Position numbers and translations under genes: made by a program. The notes under the pieces are model-generated. The model was not told the origin of the DNA and did no database searches. It saw only the letters and a program-made list of their open reading frames with translations. Of a stretch of DNA of 64,000 nt, positions 50,083 to 61,690 are shown in pieces. The stretch comes from Octadecabacter sp. SW4 (GTDB lineage: Bacteria; Pseudomonadota; Alphaproteobacteria; Rhodobacterales; Rhodobacteraceae). How positions within the stretch are numbered: position 1 is the stretch's first letter; each line of letters opens with the position of its first letter. The stretch is from contig NZ_CP042819.1 of NCBI RefSeq assembly GCF_008065155.1, positions 2,610,922-2,674,921 on the forward strand, read 5' to 3'.

Positions 50083-51021
50083 ATGCGCATTGTCCGAGAC
50101 ACCCAATTCGTTGATCCTGCCGACCGTGGTGCCGCCGCGGCCATCGGCAATTTCGACGGCGTGCATCTTGGCCACCAATCGGTGATCGATGTGGCCCGTC
50201 AGGTGGCCGGCGACAGCGGCGCGCCCCTTGGGATCATGACATTTGAACCCCATCCCCGTCAGGTCTTTGCACCCGATGCGCCGCCTTTTCGGCTGATGAA
50301 CCGCGAAACACGCGCCAACCGGCTGGCCAAACTCGGCGTTGAGCGGCTTTACGAGGTTCCCTTTACCCGCACCCTCGCTGCCCTCAGCCCGCGCGCCTTT
50401 GCCCAAGATATTATCGCCGATGCGCTTGGCCTTGCGCATGTGGTCGTGGGGACCGATTTCTGCTTTGGCGCAGACCGGGCGGGAAGCGCTGCCGGTCTGG
50501 AACGGTTTGGCGCAGAGATGGGTTTTGGCGTGACCATCGCGCCGCTTTTGAAACTGGCCGCAGGCGATGTGTCCTCGACCGCGATCCGCGCTGCCTTGGG
50601 CGAAGGGCGGACGCGCGATGCCGCTGCAATGCTGGGCCATTGGCACCGGATTGACGGTGTGGTGATTCAGGGCGACCAGCGCGGGCGCGATCTGGGTTAT
50701 CCAACCGCGAATATGTCGATCGACGGGCTGCACCCGCCCCGTCACGGTGTTTACGCGGTCAAGGTTGATGTGCTGAGCGGCCCCCACAAAGGCAGTTATG
50801 ACGGGGCTGCAAGCATCGGAGTCCGCCCGACATTTGGCGTAAACCATCCCAACTGCGAGACGTTTTTGTTCGATTTCAAAGGCGATCTTTACGGCGAACA
50901 CCTATCGGTCGCTTTAGTTGAATACCTGCGCGGTGAAGAAAAATTTGACAGTCTATCCGCCCTGATCACCCAGATGGATGCTGATTGCCGCCGCGCCCGT
51001 GGGATCTTGGCCGATGTCTGA
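50083..51021 (+). CDS. ribF: Bifunctional riboflavin kinase/FAD synthetase
   Basis: A 312-residue enzyme making FMN and FAD. The N-terminal nucleotidyltransferase (residues about 15-175) has AIGNFDGVHLGHQSV and SSTAIRAALGEG; the C-terminal flavokinase has GRDLGYPTANM and the FKGDLYGE region. No FMN riboswitch is visible upstream. It is first in a tight unit ribF-YcgN-aldolase, overlapping YcgN by eight bases. Confidence 0.96.
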   Translation: MRIVRDTQFVDPADRGAAAAIGNFDGVHLGHQSVIDVARQVAGDSGAPLGIMTFEPHPRQVFAPDAPPFRLMNRETRANRLAKLGVERLYEVPFTRTLAALSPRAFAQDIIADALGLAHVVVGTDFCFGADRAGSAAGLERFGAEMGFGVTIAPLLKLAAGDVSSTAIRAALGEGRTRDAAAMLGHWHRIDGVVIQGDQRGRDLGYPTANMSIDGLHPPRHGVYAVKVDVLSGPHKGSYDGAASIGVRPTFGVNHPNCETFLFDFKGDLYGEHLSVALVEYLRGEEKFDSLSALITQMDADCRRARGILADV

Positions 51022-51481
51022 AATAGACCGCACCGGCCTGCGCGACCAGTTCTGGACCCATGTGCCAATGGCCAAGATGACCAAGCCTGAATGGGAAGCG
51101 ATCTGCGATGGCTGCGGCAAATGCTGTCTGAACAAACTGGAAGACGAAGACAGCGGCGAGGTCGTACTGACCCGCGTTGCCTGCCGCCTGCTGGATGATC
51201 AATCCTGCCTGTGCGCGCAATACCCGATCCGCCATCAGTTCGTGCCCGAATGCATCGTGCTGACGCCGAAAACGATCAAGGACAACCTGTATTGGTTGCC
51301 TCAAACCTGCGGCTACCGCCTTGTTTTCGAGGGCAAACCGCTGTTTCACTGGCACCCGCTGATTTCGGGCGATCCTGACAGCGTCCACCACGCGGGGGTG
51401 TCCGTGCGCGGGCTGACCGTGCCGGAATTCGAAATCGCCGAGGAAGACTGGGAAGACCACATCATTGAGGAACCAACCTGA
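51014..51481 (+). CDS. YcgN family cysteine-cluster protein
   Basis: A 155-residue protein of the UPF0153/YcgN family with a cluster of conserved Cys: CDGCGKCCLNK near residue 33, CRLLDDQSCLCAQYP near 60, and FVPECIVL and QTCGYRL after. Such clusters probably bind a metal or Fe-S centre. The function is not known. It overlaps ribF by eight bases and the aldolase start by one base. Confidence 0.9.
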   Translation: MSEIDRTGLRDQFWTHVPMAKMTKPEWEAICDGCGKCCLNKLEDEDSGEVVLTRVACRLLDDQSCLCAQYPIRHQFVPECIVLTPKTIKDNLYWLPQTCGYRLVFEGKPLFHWHPLISGDPDSVHHAGVSVRGLTVPEFEIAEEDWEDHIIEEPT

Positions 51482-52530
51482 TGTTTTTCGCCTCTGACAA
51501 CGCTGGCCCTGCCCACCCCAAGGTCATGGAGGCGCTGGTGCGTGCCAATGATGGGCACGCCATGCCCTATGGTGTTGACCCGATCATGGATGATGTGCGC
51601 ACAATGATCCGCGACCAGTTCGAAGCGCCCGAGGCCGCTGTCTATCTGGTTGCAACCGGCACGGCGGCCAATGCCATCGCGCTTGGCACCCTCGCCCAGC
51701 CGTGGGAAACGGTGTTTTGTTCCCCCGAGGCGCATATCCACGAAGACGAATGCAACGCTCCTGAATTTTTCACGGGCGGTGCGAAACTGACGCTGGTGCC
51801 ATCAATTGACGCGAAAATGACCCCCGATGCCCTGCGCAAATCCATCGCCTATGAGGGCGGGCGCGGCGTGCACGGGCCCCAACGCGGCCCTGTGTCGATC
51901 ACCCAAGTCACGGAACGCGGCACGGTCTACAGCCTGGATGAACTCGGGGCGCTGACGGCAGTGGCGCGCGAATTTGGCCTTGCGACCCATCTGGACGGCG
52001 CGCGCTTTGCCAATGCCTTGGTCGCGCTGGGCTGCACCCCGGCAGAAATGACCTGGAAGGCCGGCATTGATGCCGTCAGCTTTGGCGGCACCAAGAACGG
52101 ATTGTTGGGCGTCGAGGCGGTGATCTTCTTTGATCCGAAACACGCTTGGGAGTTCGAGTTGCGCCGCAAACGCGGGGCGCATCTGTTTTCCAAGCACCGC
52201 TATTTATCGGCGCAGATGCAAGCCTACCTGACGGACGGGCTATGGCTGGAAACGGCGCGCTTGGCCAATGCCAACGCTGCGCATCTGGCCAAGGGGCTGA
52301 CCGACAGCAACGACGCGCAAATGGTCTATCCCCCGCAAGCGAACATGATTTTCGCTGAATGGCCCCGCGAAGGGCACCAACGCCTGCATGATGCCGGTGC
52401 GGTCTATTATGTCTGGGCCGGAGAGCTGAAGGGCGATGATCCAGCCGAGCCCCTGCAAGCGCGGCTGGTCTGTGACTGGTCAATCGGCGCCGATGGCGTT
52501 GACCGTTTTCTGGAGGCGCTGCGCGGCTAA
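51481..52530 (+). CDS. Threonine-aldolase-like PLP enzyme
   Basis: A 349-residue fold-type I PLP enzyme of the low-specificity L-threonine aldolase/beta-eliminating lyase family. The PLP lysine is in SFGGTKNGLLG near residue 205, HLDGARFANALVALG near 170 gives the aspartate that holds the cofactor, and the N-terminal FASDNAGPAHPKVMEAL is typical. It likely splits L-threonine and related beta-hydroxy amino acids to glycine. Its stop region overlaps the convergent gene at 52527. Confidence 0.9.
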   Translation: MFFASDNAGPAHPKVMEALVRANDGHAMPYGVDPIMDDVRTMIRDQFEAPEAAVYLVATGTAANAIALGTLAQPWETVFCSPEAHIHEDECNAPEFFTGGAKLTLVPSIDAKMTPDALRKSIAYEGGRGVHGPQRGPVSITQVTERGTVYSLDELGALTAVAREFGLATHLDGARFANALVALGCTPAEMTWKAGIDAVSFGGTKNGLLGVEAVIFFDPKHAWEFELRRKRGAHLFSKHRYLSAQMQAYLTDGLWLETARLANANAAHLAKGLTDSNDAQMVYPPQANMIFAEWPREGHQRLHDAGAVYYVWAGELKGDDPAEPLQARLVCDWSIGADGVDRFLEALRG

Positions 52531-53126
52531 AGCGCGCCAGACAGGTGGGCGTCCAGATCCTCGATCCGGTCCTGCCCCCAGAACCGTTCATCGGTGTCGG
52601 TGATATAGAACGGCGCGCCAAAGGCACCGGCCATCACGGCGTCCTCAAGGTTCTTGGCATAGGTTTCCGCACCCTCCAGCAAGCCGCTGTCGGCCAACGC
52701 CGGATCAAAACCGCATTCAACCAGACAATCCTTGATCACCTCATCGTCGGCGATATCCAACTTGTCGGCCCAGCAGGACCGCGTGATCGCATGCACCAAT
52801 GCCCCAAGGTTCCCGTCACCGTTCTTCTGGGCCGCAATGAACGCATAGGACGCAGGCGCGGGGTTCGTCGGCCAATGGGGCGGATTTACCTTCAGTTTCA
52901 TCCCCAGTTTCGCCGCCTGGCGGCGCAATTCCTGTCGGCGCAATTCCTGACGGCTTTCGTGGCGCTGGGGCGGCGGGGTGCCACCGGTGCGCGCAAACAG
53001 CGCCATCAAATCGATCGGCTTGTAGGTGATCGTGGCACCATGTTTCACCGCGACAGCCTCGAGCCGCGTGCCAGCAAGGTAGGTATTGGGCGACAGGACG
53101 GAAAAATAGTAGTCAATATGCGGCAT
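52527..53126 (-). CDS. 2-hydroxychromene-2-carboxylate isomerase-like (DsbA-fold, kappa-GST)
   Basis: A 199-residue protein of the kappa-GST/DsbA-like fold: YYFSVLSPNTYLAG near the N-terminus holds the Ser that replaces the DsbA cysteine, KPIDLMALFARTGG follows, and GAFGAPFYITDTDERFWGQDRIE is the C-terminal thioredoxin part. True isomerase activity is likely but not certain. The coding region contains a 15-bp tandem repeat at 52921-52950. Confidence 0.88.
   Translation of the reverse strand: MPHIDYYFSVLSPNTYLAGTRLEAVAVKHGATITYKPIDLMALFARTGGTPPPQRHESRQELRRQELRRQAAKLGMKLKVNPPHWPTNPAPASYAFIAAQKNGDGNLGALVHAITRSCWADKLDIADDEVIKDCLVECGFDPALADSGLLEGAETYAKNLEDAVMAGAFGAPFYITDTDERFWGQDRIEDLDAHLSGAL
52921..52950. 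repeat. 15-bp tandem duplication in the HCCA isomerase-like gene
   Basis: CGGCGCAATTCCTGT (52921-52935) is followed by CGGCGCAATTCCTGA. It gives a duplicated RQELR in the protein, in a charged helical linker. In frame, one base difference. Confidence 0.7.
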
Positions 53127-53235
53127 TTGGGCCTCCTATGCGCCTCGTTTCTTTGCCTGATGCTAGACCCATGCTAAGCGGTGTCAACGTTACGAATCTG
53201 TCACCTTCGCTGGGTGATCAGCCCGGGGGAAGACA

Positions 53236-54255
53236 ATGGCAAATATCCACGAACCAAAACTGATTTCCGGCAATGCGAACATGCCGCTGGCCAAAGGCAT
53301 CGCCAAGCGAATGTCGATGCATCGCGGCATGAATGTCGGACTGGTCGACGCGCGCGTCGAACGGTTTAACGACGGCGAGATTTTCGTCGAGGTCTTCGAG
53401 AATGTGCGCGGCGAGGATATGTTCATCCTGCAGCCCACCTCGAACCCTGCCAACGACAACCTGATGGAACTGTTGATTATCGCCGATGCGCTGCGCCGGT
53501 CCTCGGCAGACCGCATCACGGCTGTGATCCCCTATTTCGGGTATGCCCGTCAGGATCGCCGCAGCAAGGCACGCACCCCGATCACCGCCAAACTGGTCGC
53601 CAACATGCTGGTCGAAGCGGGTGTGGAGCGCATCCTGACCCTTGATCTGCACGCCACGCAAATTCAGGGCTTTTTCGATATTCCCGTCGATAACCTTTAC
53701 GCCAGCCCGATCTATGCGCTGGACGTCAAGCACCACTTCAAGGGACAGATGGACGATGTGATGGTCGTGTCCCCCGACGTGGGCGGTGTGGCCCGCGCCC
53801 GCGATCTGGCCCAACGTATCGGCGCACCCCTGTCGATCGTTGACAAACGCCGCGGCAAACCCGGTGAAGTGGCCGAAATGACCGTGATTGGTGACGTCAA
53901 AGACCGCACCTGCCTGATTGTGGACGATATCGTCGATACCGCTGGCACCCTGTGCAAGGCCGCTGAAGTCTTGTTGGAACACGGTGCGAAAGAGGTCCAC
54001 GCCTATATCACGCACGGTGTCTTGTCCGGTCCGGCGGTCGATCGGGTCAGCAAATCGGTGATGAAAAACCTTGTCATCACCGACACCATTCAGGCCACCG
54101 ATGCCGTCAAGGCCTGTCCCAACATCCGTATCGTCCCCACAGCGCCGATGTTCGCCCAGGCGATCCTGAACACCTGGAGCGGCACTTCGGTGTCATCGCT
54201 GTTTGATCACAACACGTTGGGTCCGATCTATGAAGGCATGTATTCGGGCGATTAG
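53236..54255 (+). CDS. prs: Ribose-phosphate pyrophosphokinase
   Basis: A 339-residue PRPP synthetase that feeds purine, pyrimidine, histidine and NAD synthesis. ATP-binding [17 protein letters not shown] near residue 50, the flexible loop [21 protein letters not shown] near 98, [12 protein letters not shown] near 140 and the PRPP loop [13 protein letters not shown] near 230 are present. A strong GGGGGAAG precedes ATG 53236. Single gene divergent from the isomerase-like gene. Confidence 0.97.
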   Translation: MANIHEPKLISGNANMPLAKGIAKRMSMHRGMNVGLVDARVERFNDGEIFVEVFENVRGEDMFILQPTSNPANDNLMELLIIADALRRSSADRITAVIPYFGYARQDRRSKARTPITAKLVANMLVEAGVERILTLDLHATQIQGFFDIPVDNLYASPIYALDVKHHFKGQMDDVMVVSPDVGGVARARDLAQRIGAPLSIVDKRRGKPGEVAEMTVIGDVKDRTCLIVDDIVDTAGTLCKAAEVLLEHGAKEVHAYITHGVLSGPAVDRVSKSVMKNLVITDTIQATDAVKACPNIRIVPTAPMFAQAILNTWSGTSVSSLFDHNTLGPIYEGMYSGD

Positions 54256-54264
54256 GACGCGCGC

Positions 54265-54615
54265 CTAGTAGAGTTCCCATTCGTCGCCATGTGGCACCTC
54301 GCCGATCGCTTGCCAGCTGACGCGCACGCGCGCGACCTTGGTGTCGCCCCAGGTGCGGAACACGATGGCGAAACCTTCAAGGGTGACGTCTTCGGCCTGA
54401 ACATCCGCGCGGGCATTGGCGGCATTCGACATATCCCACATGGAAATCGACACGCGCACCGACGGAAACGCGCGAAACGCCTCGCTGAACTGAACATGCG
54501 CACGGGTCACGCGGGGGCCATCGCCTGTCCACATATCACCATCGTGTTCAAAGTCGGAAAACAGAACAACATCGCCCTGATCGACACCGACCAAATGATT
54601 CCTAAGCCTTTTCAT
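54265..54615 (-). CDS. H-type lectin domain protein
   Basis: A 116-residue protein whose core (VLFSDFEHDGDMWTGDGPRVTRAHVQFSEAFRAFPSVRVSISMWD and FAIVFRTWGDTKVARVRVSWQAIGE) matches the H-type (discoidin II/HPA) lectin fold. No signal peptide is seen. The role in bacteria is unknown. ATG 54615 is preferred to 54684. It is downstream of atpC on the same strand but separated by the terminator at 54703-54728. Confidence 0.8.
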   Translation of the reverse strand: MKRLRNHLVGVDQGDVVLFSDFEHDGDMWTGDGPRVTRAHVQFSEAFRAFPSVRVSISMWDMSNAANARADVQAEDVTLEGFAIVFRTWGDTKVARVRVSWQAIGEVPHGDEWELY

Positions 54616-54702
54616 CGCCTTACGCTGTCTTCCCTCGAAGCCCCCTATGCTTCGTTCACAAAAGTTACCCCAAAATTGGGGCAAGAATAGGCCCCCAAAA
54701 CG

Positions 54703-54728
54703 AAAAAGCCCCGCACGGATGGCGGGGC
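54703..54728 (-). terminator. Intrinsic terminator of the atp operon
   Basis: Minus strand: GCCCCGC, CATCCGT loop, GCGGGGC, then TTTTT. It lies 22 bases after the atpC stop and is a textbook rho-independent terminator. Confidence 0.88.
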
Positions 54729-54750
54729 CTTTGCAATCATCGCAACCTGC

Positions 54751-55185
54751 CTAGAAATTGGATTTACTGGAATCCAACCCGATATGCGTGCCCATTGCGA
54801 CCATATCGGCCAGCAATTTTGCCGCGTCATCGACGGGGCCAGGCTCGTTCTTGAAGGTTTCTTTCAACGTCTCATGGGCGGCCTTGGCCTCGTCCAGCAT
54901 ACGGTCAAAGATCTCTTGCGAGACTTCACCGCGTGGCAGCGCCTTTTCGGCCAAAACAGATACGCCAGTCGCAGTGATTTCCGCGAAACCACCTGACACA
55001 ACGTATTCATCCATGCCGCCGCCATGCACGACGCGCAGGATACCCGGGCGCAGGGTGGTGATGGTTGGCGCGTGATCGGGCATTGCCGTCAAATCGCCAT
55101 CCGCACCGGGTATCTGCACCTCGGACGCCTCGAGCGAGGCCAAAAGGCGCTCGGGCGAGACCAGATCGAATTGTAGGTTTGCCAT
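54751..55185 (-). CDS. atpC: ATP synthase F1 epsilon subunit
   Basis: A 144-residue epsilon subunit: N-terminal beta-sandwich with [12 protein letters not shown] and [21 protein letters not shown] (residues about 4-85), and a C-terminal helical pair. It regulates rotation and coupling of F1. Last of atpHAGDC, closed by a terminator. Confidence 0.96.
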   Translation of the reverse strand: MANLQFDLVSPERLLASLEASEVQIPGADGDLTAMPDHAPTITTLRPGILRVVHGGGMDEYVVSGGFAEITATGVSVLAEKALPRGEVSQEIFDRMLDEAKAAHETLKETFKNEPGPVDDAAKLLADMVAMGTHIGLDSSKSNF

Positions 55186-55204
55186 ATCGGCTCCTTAACT
55201 CGGC

Positions 55205-56656
<1,452 letters not shown>

Positions 56657-57532
56657 TTAGAGCGCTTCAGCGCCCGAAATGATTTCAATCAGCTCGTTCG
56701 TGATGACGGCCTGCCGCGAGCGGTTATACTGGATCGTCAATTTATCGATCATCTCGCCTGCGTTGCGTGTTGCGTTGTCCATTGCGGACATCCGTGCGCC
56801 CTGTTCAGACGCCCCGTTTTCGAGCAGGGCGCTAAAGATTGCGGTGGCCACACCACGGGGCAGCAAATCGGCCAAAATGGCTTCCTCGCTTGGCTCGTAG
56901 TCATAAAGTGTGGCCGCGCCCGCATCTTCATCGGCATCAAATTTGGCAGGGATGATCTGCTGGGCGGTCGGATGCTGGGTCACGACGTTTTCAAAGCGCG
57001 CGAAAAAGATCGTCGCGATATCGAACTCGCCACCGTCAAAACGGGCCAGCACGTCACGCGCGATATCCTGGGCGTTTTCATAGCCCACGCGCTTGACCTC
57101 GCTGAGGTCCACGTGAGTCACAAAATGTTCGCCCATCTCGCGTTTCAGGGCATCACGACCCTTTTTCCCCACGGTGATGATCTTGACCGTCTTGCCAGCG
57201 GCGAGCAGCTTGTTGGCGTGTGCTTTGGCCAATTTGGCGATGTTGCCGTTGAAACCGCCGCAAAGGCCGCGTTCCGCCGTCATCACCACCAACAGATGGG
57301 TCTCGTCGCTGCCTGTGCCCGTCAGCAGTTTGGGCGCGCTTGCGCTATCGCCGACGCTGGCCGCCAAACCACCCATCACGGCGTTGAAACGTTCCGTGTA
57401 GGGGCGTGACGCCTCGGCGGCTTCCTGGGCGCGGCGCAATTTTGCGGCCGCGACCATTTGCATCGCCTTGGTGATCTTGCGGGTCGATTTGACCGACGCG
57501 ATCCGGTTTTTCAGATCCTTAAGGTTAGGCAT
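56657..57532 (-). CDS. atpG: ATP synthase F1 gamma subunit
   Basis: A 291-residue central-stalk subunit with the N- and C-terminal coiled-coil helices [29 protein letters not shown] and the C-terminal [41 protein letters not shown]. It transmits rotation to the alpha-beta hexamer. Confidence 0.97.
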   Translation of the reverse strand: MPNLKDLKNRIASVKSTRKITKAMQMVAAAKLRRAQEAAEASRPYTERFNAVMGGLAASVGDSASAPKLLTGTGSDETHLLVVMTAERGLCGGFNGNIAKLAKAHANKLLAAGKTVKIITVGKKGRDALKREMGEHFVTHVDLSEVKRVGYENAQDIARDVLARFDGGEFDIATIFFARFENVVTQHPTAQQIIPAKFDADEDAGAATLYDYEPSEEAILADLLPRGVATAIFSALLENGASEQGARMSAMDNATRNAGEMIDKLTIQYNRSRQAVITNELIEIISGAEAL

Positions 57533-57548
57533 CTGTCAGAGCCTCCCT

Positions 57549-59083
<1,535 letters not shown>

Positions 59084-59084
<1 letters not shown>

Positions 59085-59644
59085 TATCCGACCTCTTTCA
59101 TAGTGTTCTGGAGTGCACTGAGCTTGGAGCGGATCGACGTGTCGATCATCTTCGAGCCCACTTTTACGACAAGACCGCCGATGAGGGATTCATCAACGGT
59201 CGCTTTGATCATAACTGTTTTGCCAACCTGCGCCTCAAGCGTCTTGGCCAACTTGTCCGACTGTGCCTTGGTCAGCGCCTTGGCACTGGTCACGTCGGCT
59301 GTCACTTCGCCTTTTTCCTCGGCCAGCTTTTCGCGCAGGGCGGTCAGCATCTGGGGCAGCACGAACAGGCGACGCTTTTGCGCCATTAGCGCCAAAGTAT
59401 TGCCCATCGTCGGCGACAATTTCATTTTCTTGGCAAGGGCTGTTACAGCGCCTGCCTGCTCGTCACGGCTATAGATCGGCGAAGCGATCAGCGCGTTCAG
59501 ATCGGCGCTGATATCCAAAGCGCCTGACAAAGCGTTCAAATCTGTTTCAAGAGCTTTCAGCCCTTTGCCATCCTTGGCGAGGTCAAACACGGCCGAGGCA
59601 TAGCGCCCCGCGATTCCGGTCGAGATCGAAGCTGGTTCGGACAC
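59084..59644 (-). CDS. atpH: ATP synthase F1 delta subunit
   Basis: A 186-residue delta subunit (OSCP) with [15 protein letters not shown] at the N-terminus and a C-terminal [20 protein letters not shown] block. It links F1 to the peripheral stalk. GTG 59644 is chosen because GGAAGG lies six bases away and homologues start close to [12 protein letters not shown]; longer frames to 59992 add a non-homologous N-terminus. First gene of the operon. Confidence 0.95.
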
Positions 59645-59755
59645 GTCCACCCTTCCGATGCTTGGGCCCGAACCGGACCAGCACCGCAAAGCGGGACGTG
59701 GCAACGGAGGGCAACGGTTTTGCCCGTCCTGTTGGATGGGCGGCAAATTTGGGCC

Positions 59756-59784
59756 GATGTAGCAGAGCCTTGTGATTGTCGCAA
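59756..59784 (-). promoter_or_regulatory. Possible promoter of the atp operon
   Basis: Minus-strand TTGCGA (59784-59779), 17 bases, TACATC (59761-59756). It lies 112 bases upstream of the atpH start. The -10 is moderate. Confidence 0.4.
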
Positions 59785-59819
59785 CCGCATTAACGCTGCA
59801 TTTTTCACGCGGCATACAT

Positions 59820-59829
59820 TTGTATACAA
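59820..59829. promoter_or_regulatory. GntR-type palindrome upstream of atpHAGDC
   Basis: TTGTATACAA is a perfect 10-base palindrome of the kind bound by GntR/FCD-type regulators. It lies just upstream of the possible atp promoter and between the atp operon and the methyltransferase gene. No GntR gene is near. Confidence 0.35.
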
Positions 59830-59924
59830 GGCTCTGGCGCCACCTGCGACAATCCGCCCTGCCCTTTATCCATATAGCTGAACGGCTTGCGGGGCATCGC
59901 GCCGTTGGGGCGCCCATACGTGCA

Positions 59925-60695
59925 CTAAAGGTTGGGGGTGTCAGGGTGACGCAGTGCGGGTTCGGGTTGTTTGCCGATTCCCTCGAGAACACGCAACGGA
60001 CGGCGTACTGCCTCGGGCAATCCCGGGCGCGTAGGCGCCGCGACTTGCTTGCTCGCCTCGACCATCAACACGCCACCTGTGGCAAAAACCGGAATATGGC
60101 GCCCTGTCGATTCCATAAAGCCCGCCATGCGCCGCCAGATCTTGCGATGGGATGGTGGCTGATAGAGCGTGGACAGCGAGGTTTCGACAACAAAGCGGTG
60201 TGCGCGCAACTGTGCCTCAAGCTGGCCCAGGCTGTAGGGGCGGCCAAATCCAAAAGGAGTTTTGTCACGGCGCGACCACATGCCCGCCCGGTTTGGCACC
60301 ACAAGCACCACCCGCCCGCCTGGCCCCAAAACGCGCCAGACTTCGGCCAGCAGCGCGTTCGGGTCATCCGAGGTTTCCAACCCGTGCAGCAATACCAGCC
60401 TGTCCAACTGCCCTGTTTGCAAGGGCCACAGGGTATCTTCACACAACACCGATACATTGGGCCGCCCTGCAGGCCAGGGCATCACGCCCTGCGGGCCCGG
60501 CATCAACCCGATTACACGGCGCGCATCCTTGAGGAAGGGGCGCAGCAACGGCACAGCAAAGCCGAATCCGGCAACCGTCTGCCCCTTGGCATCAGGCCAC
60601 ATCTTCACCAGTTGATCACGGATCACCTTTTGTGCCGCACGGCCCAAGGCGCTGCGGTAGTAGAAATTGCGCAGATCAAGCACATCTAGATGCAT
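59925..60695 (-). CDS. Class I SAM-dependent methyltransferase
   Basis: A 256-residue methyltransferase-like protein with a Rossmann core: [15 protein letters not shown] gives a weak SAM motif, and [33 protein letters not shown] carries post-motif III. The substrate is unknown. This Rhodobacterales family is usually adjacent to gloB, as here. ATG 60695 lies 59 bases from the divergent gloB start. Confidence 0.85.
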   Translation of the reverse strand: MHLDVLDLRNFYYRSALGRAAQKVIRDQLVKMWPDAKGQTVAGFGFAVPLLRPFLKDARRVIGLMPGPQGVMPWPAGRPNVSVLCEDTLWPLQTGQLDRLVLLHGLETSDDPNALLAEVWRVLGPGGRVVLVVPNRAGMWSRRDKTPFGFGRPYSLGQLEAQLRAHRFVVETSLSTLYQPPSHRKIWRRMAGFMESTGRHIPVFATGGVLMVEASKQVAAPTRPGLPEAVRRPLRVLEGIGKQPEPALRHPDTPNL

Positions 60696-60754
60696 TGCAG
60701 TCGCCACTCCTTTGCGCGAACCTGAACAGCATACCAACAGAAAGCGACAATACC

Positions 60755-61519
60755 ATGCCCCTTGAAATCGTCACCGTGCCCTGTTTGTCAGATAACTACG
60801 CTTTCCTGATCCACAATGGCGCAACAGGGCAAACCGCCCTGGTGGACGCCCCCGATGCGGCACCGGTTCAGGCCGCCCTCGATACGCGTGGCTGGACCCT
60901 GACGGATGTGGTTCTGACCCACCACCACTGGGATCACGTCGATGGATTGGCGCCCCTGCGCGGCGATGGCGTGCGGGTCATCGGGGCGGCGGCTGATGCA
61001 CATCGCCTGCCCCCTCTTGATCTGGCCGTGAGTGACGGCGACATTTTCGACCTGTGTGGCGAAAGCAGCGAAGTTTTTGACGTATCAGGCCACACCCTCA
61101 ACCACATCGCCCTGTTCATTCCCGCCGCCAAGGCTGCATTCACCGCTGATAGCCTGATGGCGATGGGCTGTGGTCGGCTGTTTGAAGGCACAGCGACGCA
61201 AATGTGGCAATCCATGCGAAAACTGCGCGAACTGCCCGACGACACGATGATCTTCAGTGGCCACGAATATACGGCAAGCAATGCAAAATTCGCGCTTTCC
61301 ATTGAACCGGACAATCCAGACATTATATCCCGGTCACGCGCCACCGATGCGGCGCGGGCCAAAGGCGAGGCAACGGTGCCCTCTCTTTTGGCGGATGAAA
61401 AACGCACCAATCCCTATTTACGCGCGGATGATCCTGCCTTGAAAAGCGCAATTGGCATGCGCGAAGCAACAGCCGATGCAGTTTTTGCGCAAGTCCGCAA
61501 ACGCAAAGATAACTTTTGA
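60755..61519 (+). CDS. gloB: Hydroxyacylglutathione hydrolase (glyoxalase II)
   Basis: A 254-residue metallo-beta-lactamase-fold enzyme that releases D-lactate from S-lactoylglutathione in methylglyoxal detoxification. The metal motif THHHWDH lies at residues 55-61; His of [11 protein letters not shown], Asp of [10 protein letters not shown] and His of FSGHEYT follow. The C-terminal HAGH-type domain is complete. It is divergent from the methyltransferase gene. Confidence 0.95.
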   Translation: MPLEIVTVPCLSDNYAFLIHNGATGQTALVDAPDAAPVQAALDTRGWTLTDVVLTHHHWDHVDGLAPLRGDGVRVIGAAADAHRLPPLDLAVSDGDIFDLCGESSEVFDVSGHTLNHIALFIPAAKAAFTADSLMAMGCGRLFEGTATQMWQSMRKLRELPDDTMIFSGHEYTASNAKFALSIEPDNPDIISRSRATDAARAKGEATVPSLLADEKRTNPYLRADDPALKSAIGMREATADAVFAQVRKRKDNF

Positions 61520-61690
61520 CGCGGAAACGCCCATAAATCACGCGTTCAAGTGAGTCTTTTCGGCAATGTGAACGGAAAAGTTCAAAAAACAGCTTGAAGG
61601 TTGCGGAATAAAACCGAACTTTAACTATAAGAGGTCACGGTCGGATCGGGGCATGTCCCCATCCAGACCCCGAATAGAGGAGCACTCAAC

